A stretch of 64,000 nucleotides of DNA, from contig NC_057801.1 in the NCBI RefSeq assembly GCF_018294505.1, forward strand, positions 428,882,619 to 428,946,618, given 5' to 3'. The translations under genes were made by a program, and so were the position numbers. This stretch comes from Triticum aestivum (lineage: Eukaryota; Streptophyta; Magnoliopsida; Poales; Poaceae). The notes beneath the pieces are model-generated. The model was not told where the DNA came from and did no database searches. It saw only the letters and a list, made by a program, of their open reading frames with translations. Shown piece after piece: positions 49,685 through 60,200 of this stretch (position 1 is its first letter; every line of letters begins with the position of its first letter).

Positions 49685-51371
49685 TGATACGTCTCCAACG
49701 TATCTATAATTTTTGATTGTTCCATGCTATTATATTACCCGTTTTGGATGTTTATGGGCTTTACTTTACACATTTATATCATTTTTGGGACTAACCTACT
49801 AACCGGAGGCCTAGCCCATATTGTTGTTTTATTGCCTATTTTAGTGTTTCGAAGAAAAGGAATATCAAACGGAGTCCAAACAGAATGAAACCTTCGGAAA
49901 AGTTATTTTTGGAACAGAAGCAATCCAAGAACTTGGTGTGCAAGCCAGGGAAGTGTCGAGGAGGCCACAAGATAGGGGGGCGCGCCCACCCCTGGGAGCG
50001 CCCTCCACCCTCGTGGCCCCCTCGAGGCTCCCCCGACCGACTTCTTTCGCCTATATATTCCCATATACCCTAGAAACATCAAAACAGAAGATAGATCGGG
50101 AATTCCGCCGCCGCAAGCCTCTATAGCCACCAAAAACCTCTCAGGAGCCCGTTCCGGCACCCTGCCGGAGGGGGGGATCCCTCACCGGTGGCTATCTTCA
50201 TCATCCCGGCGCTATCCATGACGAGGAGGGAGTAGTTCGCCCTCGGCGCTGAGGGTATGTACCTGTAGCTATGTGTTTGATCTCTCTCTCTCTCTCTCGT
50301 GTTCTCTCTATGACACGATCTTGATGTATCGCGAGCTTTGCTATTATAGTTGGATCTTATGATGTTTCTCCCCCTCTACTCTCTTGTGATGAATTGAGTT
50401 TTCCCTTTGAAGTTATCTTGTCGGACTGAGTCTTTAAGGATTTGAGAACACTTGATGTATGTCTTGTCGTGCTTATCTGTGGTGACAATGGGATATTCAC
50501 GTGATCCACTTGATGTATGTTTTGGTGATCAACTTGCGGGTTCCTCCCATGAACCTATGCATAGGGGTTAGCACGTGTTTTCGTTTGACTCTCCGGTAGA
50601 AACTTTGGGGCACTCTTTGAAGTACTTTGTGTTGGTTGAATAGATGAATCTGAGATTGTGTGATACATATCGTATAATCATGCCCACGGATACTTGAGGT
50701 GACAATGGAGTATCTAGGTGACATTAGAGTTTTGGTTGATTTGTGTATTAAGGTGTTATTCTAGTATGAACTCTATGATAGATTGAACGGAAAGAATAGC
50801 TTCATGTTATTTTACTATGGACTCTTGAATAGATAGAGCGGAAAGGATAACTTTGAGGTGGTTTCGTATCCTACCATAATCTCTTTGTTTGTTCTCCGCT
50901 ATTAGTGGCTTTGGAGTGACTCTTTGTTGCATGTTGAGGGATAGTTATATGATCCAATTATGTTATTATTGTTGAGAGAACTTGCACTAGTGAAAATATG
51001 AACCATATGCCTTGTTTCCTACCATTGCAATATCGTTTACGCTCACTTTTATCAGTTGTTACCTTGCTGTTTTTATAATTTCAGATTACAAATACCTTTA
51101 TCTACCATCCATATTGCACTTGTATCATCATCTTTTCGCCGAACTAGTGCACCTGTACATTTTGCCATTGTATTGGATGTGTTGGGGACACAAGAGACTC
51201 TTTGTTATTTGGTTGCAGGGTTGTTTGAGAGAGATCATCTTCATCCTACGCCTCCCACGGATTGATAAACCTTAGGTCATCCACTTGAGGGAAATTTGCT
51301 ACTGTCCTACAAACCTGTGCACTTGCAGGCCCAACAACGTCTACAAGAAGAAGGTTGTGTAGTAGACATCA
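49685..51371 (+). repeat. 3' LTR of the outer Gypsy element
   Basis: The LTR is 1687 bp, running from TGATACGTCTCC to GTAGACATCA, with a TC run at 50280-50298. It matches 26949-28611 closely, including the CCTATATATTCCC promoter region near 50051. Confidence 0.9.
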
Positions 51372-52647
51372 GCGCCCCAAGTGTGGGGAGTCCTACTAGG
51401 ACTCCCAAGTCCTAGTAGGATACCCCTTTTCCTTTTCGGAGTAGGAGAGAAGAAAGAGGGAAAGAGAGAGGGAGTAGGAAAGGGCAAGGGGGGGGGGCGC
51501 TGCCCCCTTTCCTCTAGTCCAATTCGGACCCATGGGGGGGCGCCTCCTTCCCTTTGGCCTGCCTCCTCTATTCCCGTATGGCCCAATACTTCTCCTGGCG
51601 AATTCCCGTAACTCGGCGGTACTCCAAAAAAATACCCGAATCACTCGGGACCTTTCCGATGTCCGAATGTAGCCTTCCAATATATCGATATTTACGGCTC
51701 GACCATTTCGAGACTCCTCGTCATGTCACCGATATCATCCGGGACTCCAAACTACCTTCGGTACATCAAAACACATAAACTCATAATACCGATCGTCACC
51801 GAACGTTAAGCGTGCGGACCATACGGGTTTGAGATCTATGTAGACATGAACGATACACGTCTCCTGCCAATATCCAATAGCGGAACCTGGATGCTCATAT
51901 TGGCTCCTACATATTCTACGAAGATCTTTATCGGTCAAACCGCATAACAACATACATTGTTCCCTTTGTCACCGGTATGTTACTTGCCCGGGATTCGATC
52001 GTCGGTATCTCAATACCCAGTTCAATCTTGTTACTGGCAAGTCTCTTTACTCGTTCTATAATGCATTATCTCGTAACTAACTCATTAGTCACATTGCTTG
52101 CAAGGCTTATAGTGATGTGCATTACCGAGAGGGCCCAGAGATATCTCTCCGACAATCGAAGTGACAAATCCTAATCTCGATATATGCCAACTCAACAAAC
52201 ACCATCACAGACACCTGTAGAGCACCTTTATAATCACCCAATTACGTTGTGACATTTGGTAGCACACAAAGTGTTCCTCTGGTATTCGGGAGTTGCATAA
52301 TCTCATAGTCATAGGAACATGTATAAGTCATGAAGAAAGCAATAGCAACATACTAAACGATCAAGTGCTAGGCTAACGGAATGGGTCAAGTCAATCACAT
52401 CATTCTCTAATGATGTGATCCCGTTAATCAAATGACAACTCATGTCTACGGCTAGGAAACTTAACCATCTTTGATTCAACGAGCTAGTCAAGTAGAGGCG
52501 TACTAGTGACATTATGTTTGTCTATGTATTCACACATGTACTAAGTTTTCGGTTAATACAATTCTAGCATGAATAATAAACATTTATCATCATATAAGGA
52601 AATATAAGTAACAACTTTATTATTGCCTCTAGGGAATATTTCCTTCA
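51372..52647 (-). repeat. WIS-like 5' LTR, outer part
   Basis: This is the continuation of 26464-26948 beyond the Gypsy insertion. On the minus strand it begins TGAAGGAAATATTCCC at 52647. It matches the reverse complement of 5970-7200 with scattered changes. Confidence 0.88.
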
Positions 52648-52648
52648 T

Positions 52649-52724
52649 GACTTGCCCATGGCAAGTCATGTTGTAACATTCTCCAATATATGGGCAAGTC
52701 ATGTTGTAACATTCTCCAATATAT
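52649..52724. repeat. Short palindrome and 33-bp direct repeat next to the LTR edge
   Basis: GACTTGCC-CAT-GGCAAGTC (52649-52667) is an inverted repeat. GCAAGTCATGTTGTAACATT recurs at 52661 and 52694, a tandem duplication with a 33-bp period. Confidence 0.8.
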
Positions 52725-52734
52725 CGATGAAGGG

Positions 52735-53485
52735 TGGCAAACTTTCACTGAGGTCGGAGGCATAGAACCAATTCTTGTGTCATGCCTACGTAGATTTGGG
52801 AACGGTCACCAGAAATAATTTGGAAGAAGGCCGAAGTTGTAGGCTAAACGCTCCAAGGTCGCAGATAGCCTCGTTGTTCTTCTACACTGGGATACGGAAG
52901 AAGTCGCAGAAGAACTCAAAATGGGGAGTTGTTTCGAGGAAACACTCACAAAAGTAATGAAATTCGTGATGTGCAAAATTCCATTCAGTGTCAAGTGTTG
53001 GAGCTGGAAACCAAAGAAGAAGAGGGGCCCGTGCACGTTCTTGTGCAATAGGAGGTTAGAGGCATAGAACCAATTCTTGTCCCATCCCTACTTAGACTTG
53101 GGAAGGGTCACCAGAAAGAATTTGGAAGAAGGGCGGAGTTGTAGGCTAAACCCCCCAAGGTCGTCGGTCGCCTCGTCGTTCTTCTACGCTGGGACACGGA
53201 AGAAGTAGTGGAACAACTGAAAGTGGGGAGTTATCCGAGGAAACACTCACAAGAGTAACAAAATTTGTGGTGTGCAAAATTCCATTCAGTGTCAAGTGGT
53301 GGAGCAAGAAACCAAAGAAGAAGAGGAGCCTACGCACGTTCTTGGGCAGTAAGAATCCGAGCACCCACCCAAAAATTTCTTGGTGAAGCACGAGCTCATC
53401 GATCGCCTTCGTTGGCGGGACCTCCATCAAGGGCATCCGACCCATCAGATCCGCCGAAAATGACCCCTTCGCTGCCAGTCAGTTG
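52735..53485 (-). pseudogene. Tandemly duplicated fragment of a plant-mobile-domain (Transposase_28-like) gene
   Basis: On the minus strand both units read LPKNVRRLLFFFGF-type sequence followed by HLTLNGILHITNF. In the neighbouring frame they continue CECFLETTPHFEFFCDFFRI and CDLGAFSLQLRPSSKLFLVT. This is the CE-FL...PHF core of the 'putative gypsy type transposon' family also seen in the two antisense genes, though from a different subfamily. The two units are spaced 302 bp apart (for example CATAGAAC at 52761 and 53063). Frameshifts and stops break both. The retroelement it came from is not recognisable. Confidence 0.65.
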
Positions 53486-53508
53486 AGCCCCGTGCTACTT
53501 GTGAGCTG

Positions 53509-55041
53509 TGTTGGGATTTCCGCGGAGAGGAGGATGATGCAGTATAGTAGAGATAAGTATTTCCCTCGGTTAAGAACCAAGGGTATCAATCCAGTAGGAG
53601 AACCACGCAACACCTCGTTAATAGTTCTACACACAAAATAACACATACTTGCACCCAACGCAAACAAGGGGTTGTCAATCCCTCAATGGTTAATTGCAAG
53701 GATCAAATCTCGTAGTGATAGATAGATAAACGAAAACACAAAATAAAATAAAAGTAAATAAATTGCAGTAAGGTATTTTTGGATTTTAATATATGATAAA
53801 GATAGACCTGGGGGCCACAGTTTTGACTAGGGGCTTCTCTCTTAAAGATATCATATGGTTGGTAAACAAATTGCTGTTGGGCAATTGATAGAAAATCGAA
53901 TAATTATGACGATATCCAAGGCAATGTCATGTATATAGGCATCATGTCTAATACAAGTAGACTAACTCCTTCCTGCATCTACTACTATTACTCCAAACAT
54001 CTATCGCTATCTAGCATGCATCTAGAGTATTAAGTTCACAAAGAACGGAGTAATGCTTTAAGCAAGATGACATGATGTAGACAAAGTAAATCCAATCGAT
54101 ATGAATAAACCCCATCATTTTATCCTTAATGGCAATGATACAAATACGTGTGATGTCCCCTTCTATTAATGGGATTGAACACCGCAAGATCGAACCCATC
54201 ACAAAGCACCGCTCCCATTGCAAGATAAGTCAATCTAGTTGGCCAAACCAAACAGATAGATCGGAGAGAAATACAAAGCTACAATAATCATGCATAAAAG
54301 AGTTCATAGAAGACTCAAATAATATTCATGGATAACCTGATCATAAACCCACAATTCATCGGATCCCAAAAAACACACCACAAAAAGGATTACATCGAAT
54401 AGATCTCCAAGAACATAAAGGAGAACATTGTATTGAAGATCAAAGAGAGAGAAGAGGCCATCTAGCTACTAGCTATGGACCCGTAGGTCTATGGTAAACT
54501 ACTCACACATCATCGGAGGGGCATCAAGGTTGATGTAGAAGCCCTTCGTGATTGATTCCCCCTCCGTCAGATTACCGAAAAAGGCCTCCAGATGAGATCC
54601 CGTGAGAACAAAAGCTTGTTGCGGTGGAAAGAGTGTTTTGGGTGGCTCTATGTTGATTTCCCTATTTTAGAGAATTCATAGAGTTGGAATTAGGTCAAAC
54701 AGAGGAACAAGGGGCCCACATGGCACCATACCACGCCTACCCCTTGGTCGCGCCCTGGTGGCTCTTGGCCACCTCCTTCGCCTTCTGACTTCCCCCCGAA
54801 GCTTCTAGTGTCTCTTATGTCCAGAAAAAAATCATCAAAAAGTTTCATGGCATTTGGACTTCATTTGGTAATGATTTCCTAAAAAAACCAAAAACAGGCA
54901 AAAAACAGCAACCGGCACTTGGCACCAAGTTAATAGGTTAGTCCCAAAAAATGATACATATAGTTGCATATAAAACATCCAAGATTGATACTATAATAGC
55001 ATGGAACAATAAAAAATTATAGATACGTCGTAGATGTATCA
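53509..55041 (-). repeat. Stand-alone Gypsy LTR, inverted
   Basis: It starts TGTTGGGATTTCC and ends TAGATGTATCA, the reverse complement of a TGATACATCTACGACG-type LTR about 1533 bp long, related to the LTRs at 28719 and 44163 (for example the shared region around CCTACTGGATTGATACC). No internal region or partner is next to it. The flanks (AGCTG and CTCCA) do not match as a TSD, so it may be a solo LTR with decayed flanks or the remnant of a deletion. Confidence 0.75.
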
Positions 55042-55658
55042 CTCCACCGGGGAAGTGGTGGAAGGGGACCAGTTCCTCATGGTCTCGTTCACCACTAGCT
55101 TCTTCGCCTCTCCTGTGGCGGCGGTTCTTTTCAACTACCGCTCAATTGGCGCGGTCGCCTATGTGGTGTGCTGCACACGGCTCCGAGTTGTGCTGGTCTT
55201 TGCTTTGGCTATCTCCCTGGGCTGGAGGGAGCAGACTAATGGTGCAAATCTTATGTAGGTATCAATGGCGGAAGCGACGAGAAAATGATTCGCCAGAAGC
55301 CGCGAAGAAGAAGATGAGGGAAAGAAGACGAAAAAGTTACCCTTTTCCCCCTTTATAACTGCTCCAGTAAAAGCCGAGCGGGCGGTCCTCATGGCATGAC
55401 ACATGTCCCGCGTCTCACGCGATTTCCCACTTTATGAGATGTGGGTGTGGGATTCCATGCGCCTCCATCGTGACATGATTAGGGTGGTTCACCACCTCAA
55501 CTTGACAAAGACCGGGTGCAACTGGCGATAATACTTCAGTCTACCATGGAGCCCAACGATGGAGCTCTTCCCACGGGGCTCCAACCTTCAAAGGGTCTGG
55601 TCCTTGCGACACTTTTATTGAAGGGAATTCTTGGAGTCCTCGCCATAAGTCGGCCCGT
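55042..55658. other. Unassigned sequence, no supported gene
   Basis: It contains short overlapping frames on both strands (for example 55034-55258 plus, 55159-55404 minus) with no domain that I can name. It might be the remainder of the locus that the LTR at 53509-55041 interrupted. Confidence 0.4.
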
Positions 55659-55659
55659 G

Positions 55660-56160
55660 ATACATCTCCAACGTATCTATAATTTCTGTTTGTTCCATGC
55701 TATTATATTATCATCCTTGGATGTTTTACAATCATTTTATAGTCATCTTATATCATTTTTTGGAACTAACCTATTGACATAGTGCCCAGTGCCAATTGCT
55801 GTTTTCTGCATGTTTTTTTACATCGCGGGAAATCAATATCAAACGGAGTCCAAACGCAGCGAAACTTCTTGAGGATTTTTTTGGACCAGAAGACATCCAG
55901 TGGGCCAGGAAAGCGCCTGGGGGTGCTTCGAGGGGAGCACAACCCACTAGGGTGCGCCTAAAGGCCTAGGTGCACCCTGGTGGGTTGTGCCCACCTCAGT
56001 TGCCCCCTGAACCGCCTCTTTGCTCTATAAATACCCCAATATTCCAGAAACCCTAGGGGAGTCGACAAAAATCAATTCCAGCCGCCGCAGAGTCCAGAAC
56101 CACCAGATCCAATCTAGACACCATCACGGAGGGTGTCGTGGAACCGCCAGGTACCATTAG
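55660..56160 (+). repeat. Truncated Gypsy LTR fragment
   Basis: It starts TGATACATCTCCAACGTATC and follows the usual order of this LTR type (CCATGCTATTATATTA, then AACCTATTGAC, then CAAACGGAGTCCAAACG, then CTATAAATACCCC at about 56024), stopping near 56160. It is a different subfamily from the 28719 and 49685 LTRs. The 3' part is missing. Confidence 0.75.
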
Positions 56161-56321
56161 TCCCCTCTTAAGCCGCCAATAGATTGCTATGCATAACTCA
56201 ACACATTATCCTCCGACTTAACACACTGCATGTTTATAGTTCTTACCTTTGAACCAATGACCATCTTAACAACATAATCTTAAACTGGCAATATTTTCTT
56301 TTTAGACCTTCATCATCAACA

Positions 56322-56436
56322 ATGACTAAGACCTTCACTTCATGCAACTGCGTAGCATCCCGGGATACCAAGGAAGACTTGAACAATTTTGTACAGACTG
56401 GTGTCTTAGCCAAAAAAGACGACATCCACTAGAGGG
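56322..56436 (+). pseudogene. N-terminal fragment of another plant-mobile-domain gene, cut by an LTR
   Basis: The frame from ATG 56322 contains DTKEDLNNFVQTGVLAKKDD, which resembles the start of wheat Transposase_28-type proteins. It meets a TAG at 56430-56432 and is then cut at 56437 by a TGTCGG LTR. A polypyrimidine tract ending TTTTCTTTTTAG (56294-56305) just upstream looks like an intron acceptor. Confidence 0.4.
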
Positions 56437-57297
56437 TGTCGGATTTCAGGTTCCGGCAGACCCTCTAGGTTCGAACTCTGGGGTGCACGCGGAGATTGCA
56501 CCTCCTACCTACCTATGTCTCGCCGCCTCGCAAGGATCTAAACTACCCGAAGAACAACACAAGGGACACGAGGTTTATACTAGTTCGGGCCACCATTGTG
56601 GTGTAATACTCTACTCTAGTTTGTGGTGTGGTGGATTGCCTCAGAGGCTGATGATGAACAATACAAGGAAGAACTGCCTCGCGAGGGGTGTTCTTGCGTT
56701 GGTGGTTCTAGCTAGGGTTCAACTGCTCGATGCCCTGCCTTGAGAGTGGCTAGTCCTATTTATAGAGCGAGGCCTTGGGCCTCTTCCCAAATATTGAGTG
56801 GGGAGGGCACCAACAATTGGCCATTTTGAAGGGGAACATCTAGTACACTTATCCTGACTAAAGTCGGTCCTCACCTACCAAAGACTCTGGCGGTGACGCC
56901 GGCTTGGGCTCCACGATGACCTCCATCCTACCGTTCTGCTGGTCTTGGTCTTGTTGCACCGAAATGGTTGCATTTGCTTGATACTCTTGCCTGTGCTTGC
57001 TCCCTTTGCACCAAAGAGGAAACAAGGACTCTGTGCAGGGTGGCGCCCGCCTGGCTTTGGTCGTCATGGCTTGCGTCACGGGCACCTTGTGAGGTACCCT
57101 GCCTTGATCTCTCCGCCTCCTCGCGAGCCAGCCTGATGAGGCCGTGCCTGAGGAAGCTTCCTGTCGTCCGCCCCGCGAGGCTTGGCCCCTCGCGAGGGTC
57201 TTGAGCTTGTGTTGATGAAGATGGGCCGTACTGGGCCACCCCTTGAGCCACGTCGTAGGCAGGCAAGTCTGGGTACCCCGTTCCTAGAACGCCGACA
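56437..57297 (-). repeat. LTR (861 bp) of a minus-strand Gypsy-type element
   Basis: The ends are TGTCGG and CCGACA, an inverted terminal pair. GTAGCCCCCGGGCCC at 57298 is, on the minus strand, a polypurine-type tract beside the 3' LTR, as in the 480-bp-LTR family. The TATA-like CTATTTATAG is at 56756. The element's other LTR is not visible, because 59729 begins another insertion. Confidence 0.55.
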
Positions 57298-57396
57298 GTA
57301 GCCCCCGGGCCCAAGGCGCGCCTGGACTTCCTTTAGCCGAGAAGCGAAGGGGCAAGTGCGAAGCACCGCGGGCCCCAACAGCCCGTGGCCTTGGGC

Positions 57397-57406
57397 GCCA
57401 CGTGGC
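57397..57406. promoter_or_regulatory. Perfect G-box palindrome upstream of the B3-like frame
   Basis: GCCACGTGGC is a 10-bp palindrome containing CACGTG. It is followed by ATTGG (57411-57415) and a TATA-like CTATATGTA (57536-57544), then the ATG at 57625. The spacing suits a plant promoter, but function is inferred only from sequence. Confidence 0.45.
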
Positions 57407-57624
57407 AGTTGATTGGATGTGGGCGTCCCTGCTCCCCCATGACGCCTCAGCAACTGCACGAATCGACAAGTCCCTGCATGCAAAGCGGGTCATGATTACC
57501 TGTGATCATGGAGGCCGACGGTTGGCCTCCTTCGACTATATGTACGGAACGACGAGAGCCTTTCCAGTCCACCCTCTTCTGCTGATATCCGCCTTCTTCT
57601 CCGTCCTTGCTCCACCATACGCCA

Positions 57625-58443
57625 ATGGCACCGATCCGATGGTTTTCTGCCGAGGAGAAGGGGAAAACCCCCCGAGAGGGTCCTTCCCCGCTTCCGCTGA
57701 AGAAACGGCTCGTCTCTCACCGCGGAGAGGAGGGTGACCGGCAGGAGGTGTTGAGGCCATGGTTCGAGCGGCCGCCTCCTGGATTCCCATTGCCCTTGTA
57801 CACCCGGATCGAGGGTCCCGAAGGCGCAGGAGCCGAGCTGCATCGCCAGAGGCGCCGTCGCTGTCGGCGGATCACGGCGGTGTGCGTCATTCCTCCCGGG
57901 GCTCACGTCAAGGCCTCCTCCCGTGAGCTTGTGCTTCACGCCGCTATGCCCTCTCGATCTTGGATTCGCCTTCCCCCTTCCTTCGCCTTAGAGATTCCGC
58001 CAAGGGGGCCTTTCAGGCTCTGGCTATAGCACGCCGACTGCCAGTCTCCTGCGATCGAAGCGGATGTCGAGGTCATCGCTCCAGGCAAGGTCTTCATGAC
58101 TCGAGGTTGGGGTGAGATCGCCCGGGTCTGCCGATCGGAGGTGGCCCTCATGATCCACCTAGATTACGATGGCGCCTCCTTGATGCTCTTCAAGGTCTTC
58201 GATGAAGATGGGCGTCGGCTGGAGTGCTGCCCCAGAGGCAGCGGCCGAAGCTCTGGAGCAGCGAGGACCAGGCCTGCCGCCCGCCCTTCCAGCAGCTCCT
58301 ATGATGGCAGCGGATGTACCGGAGGGTCCAAGGAGTCTTCCGGACTCCTCCTGACCCTGGCAACAAGCGACGATAGATACGAGCCTCCGAGCTCACGCCG
58401 TGCCCGAAGCAGGGCCGGCGCGCCCGGCGGTCGACGCGGCTGA
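57625..58443 (+). pseudogene. B3 DNA-binding-domain-like frame inside a minus-strand retroelement
   Basis: The frame runs from ATG 57625 (MAPIRWFSAEEKGK) to a stop at 58441, broken by one TAG at 58027-58029. Bases about 57964-58218 read like a B3 domain: a first-strand motif IRLPPSFALEI, then PRGPFRLWL, then ADVEVI, the GW helix VFMTRGWGEIARVC, then HLDYDGASLMLFKVFDEDG. Known B3 domains share the pattern of a basic/PP strand, GW...F, and YDG...F-V-F. The N-terminal part is Arg/Pro/Lys-rich and the C-terminal part Ser/Gly/Arg-rich. It lies antisense to the element whose 3' LTR is at 56437-57297, the same arrangement as the five-exon gene. It may be a captured host domain. The call rests on motif reading, without a profile search. 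Confidence 0.6.
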
Positions 58444-59728
58444 TCTGGATGAGGTCGGCGCTAGCCTTGCGCGGCCCACTGTTGATGATGGCGTCTGCCG
58501 TCATGGTCCGTGTAGTTAGGACTCCTTAGGATACACGTCTTTTGTCCCTGTGAGGAGCCAAGAACACACCCCGTGGGGGCTTGTAAGGTGCCTGTAGTTC
58601 CTTTTGTTAATATGATCCTTATCGTGAAGCAGTGTGAGATGCTCGTCCCGCCTTAGCTTAGTTCCTCCTTTCGAACCTCGCGAGGGCTCGATGCTCTGCG
58701 CCGACAGGTCCCGGTCCTAAGGCAAGCTTTAGCCGTCGCTGGTATGCCAGGTCGCGATGCCGTGGTCAAGGCCAGAAGGTGAGCAGCCTGAGGTCCAGTA
58801 AGAGCCCCTGAGTCGCGATGCTCAGGAGGTCCCCTTTAGCGCTCAAGCAGCCATCGTCCGGTGAGAAAGGAGCGCAACATTGCCAACACGGAGCTGCATT
58901 AGGTGCAAGGTCGGTGTTGCGATAGTTAGTAGCTCCGGAGGATGACTTATCTCGAGAGTCTGAAGCCTCTCCTTGGCGCGGTGCCAGGTCCGCGCATCGG
59001 CAGCTGAGGAGTTGCCGGGCGGGGTCCTCGCGAGCCTCTTCCCACTTTCCCTTACTCCCCTTCACGCTCTACGTCCTCGGGTCCCGGCCCTCGAGCGAGC
59101 TCAGCCGTCGCTGGTATGCCAGGTCGCGATGCCGTGGACAAGGCCAGGAGGTGAGGGCTGGAGGGCCAGTAAGAGCACGTGAGTCGCGATGCTCAGGCGC
59201 CCCCCTTTAACGTGCAAACGGTTCAAGCGGTCGAGAGGGAAGGAGACGCCGCAAAGGCCTCCCCCGACGTTGCTCCTTAAAGATATCCTGCGAGCTCACC
59301 ACAAGGAAAATGAGCGTTGCCGTTACAATTGCCAGCCAGCTGTTGGTTGCTCTGGAAGGGTGATGAGGGCACTGAGGGCTTGGTGAGGTGGCGCCTTGCG
59401 GGGCTGCCGCGGCCAGAGCTCATCCACTCAGGTTTATCAACGTTGCAGGGACGGACCCATGCGCAGGTGTCGTGCTGTTAGGGAGCAGCTCCATAAGTTG
59501 GTGTCAATCGAGCGGGCAATTAGGTCAAGCATATTAAGCCCGAGGGAGCAAATCCTTTTAGATAGGCGCAGAGAAAGGCGAATATCGCTGGGTCGGGCCC
59601 GAGCGACTTGGGGATAATGCAGTCCGTAGGGCGCCCCCAACAAAGCAAGCTAAAAATATGAACAAAAGGGATACATGCCGCAGGGACGGACCCACGCGGC
59701 CTGGGAATGATGCAGCCCTGAGGGAGCT
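58444..59728. other. Internal non-coding DNA of the minus-strand element, with dispersed repeats
   Basis: No gene is supported. A segment of about 90 bp around GTCGCTGGTATGCCAGGTCG occurs at 58733-58828 and again at 59106-59193. GCAGGGACGGACCCA occurs at 59445 and 59679. It ends where the next element's LTR starts. Confidence 0.6.
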
Positions 59729-60200
59729 TGTCGGTGTCAAAACCGGCGGATCTCGAGTAGGGGGTCCCGAACTGTGCGTCTAGGCGGATGGTAACAGGAG
59801 ACAAGGGACACGATGTTTTTACCCAGGTTTGGGCCCTCTCGATGGAGGTAAAACCCTACTCCTGCTTGATTAATATTGATGATATGGGTAGTACAAGAGT
59901 GGATCTACCACGAGATCAGAGAGGCTAAACCCTAGAAGCTAGCCTATGGTATGATTGTTGTTCGTCCTACGGACTAAAACTCTCTAGTTTATATAGACAC
60001 CTGAGAAGGCTAGGGTTACACAGAGTCGGTTACAATGGGAGGAGATCTTCATATCAAATCGCCAAGCTTGCCTTCCACGCCAAGGAAAGTCCTATCCAGA
60101 CACGGGACGAAGTCTTCAATCTTGTATCTTCATAGTCAGGGAGTCCGGTCAAAGGTCATAGTCCGGCCATCCTGACACCCCCTAATCTGGGACACCCTCT
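59729..60200 (-). repeat. 3' LTR of the second 480-bp-LTR-family element
   Basis: It starts TGTCGGTGTCAAAACC and ends GGGACACCCTCT, 472 bp, with the outermost CA changed to CT. It is the reverse complement of the LTR type at 7243 and 24497. The minus-strand TATA-like region is near 59990. Confidence 0.9.

Larger units (their letters stand above)
26949..51371 (+). mobile_element. Outer Gypsy element (TGATACGTCTCC LTR type), with a non-gag acidic ORF
   Basis: The LTRs are 26949-28611 and 49685-51371, starting TGATACGTCTCCAACG and ending TAGACATCA. The insertion interrupts the WIS-like LTR, which continues on both sides. The flanking five bases (GTGCG and GCGCC) do not match cleanly, so the TSD is unresolved. 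The internal region is itself broken by a related Gypsy element (28719-45735). After that element the internal sequence carries one acidic open frame (45818-46798), then about 2.9 kb of non-coding DNA ending in a polypurine stretch (AGCTTGGGGATGCT). No gag, protease or reverse transcriptase of its own was found, so it must depend on proteins from other elements. Sabrina/Fatima-type families are candidates; I cannot settle the name. Confidence 0.87.
25438..52647 (-). mobile_element. Minus-strand WIS-like Copia element: leader and 5' LTR, split by Gypsy insertions
   Basis: Read on the minus strand, the parts are the 5' LTR (52647-51372 plus 26948-26464), the initiator-Met primer site (26463-26447, GTGGCATCCGAGCCAGG) and the leader (26446-25438). 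The leader is the reverse complement of the same region at 1554-1953, with many substitutions, so this is a different copy. It breaks off at 25437, where the plus-strand WIS-like copy has inserted, and its gag-pol would continue left of the window. The LTR is interrupted at 26949-51371 by a Gypsy element. The flank at 52648 (TGACT) is the only TSD candidate visible. Confidence 0.85.

Noticed and set aside
26944..51376. TSD for the outer Gypsy element
   Set aside because: The flanks GTGCG and GCGCC match poorly. The insertion is instead supported by the WIS-like LTR continuing on both sides.
51341..51680. Short open frames in the LTR rich in Gly/Pro/Arg
   Set aside because: They lie within the split WIS-like LTR and have no conserved protein features.
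53509..55041. A complete Gypsy element
   Set aside because: Only one LTR is present, with no primer site, polypurine tract or internal region next to it and no matching TSD.
58733..59193. CRISPR-like repeats
   Set aside because: Only two imperfect units of about 90 bp, 373 bp apart, in plant retroelement DNA.
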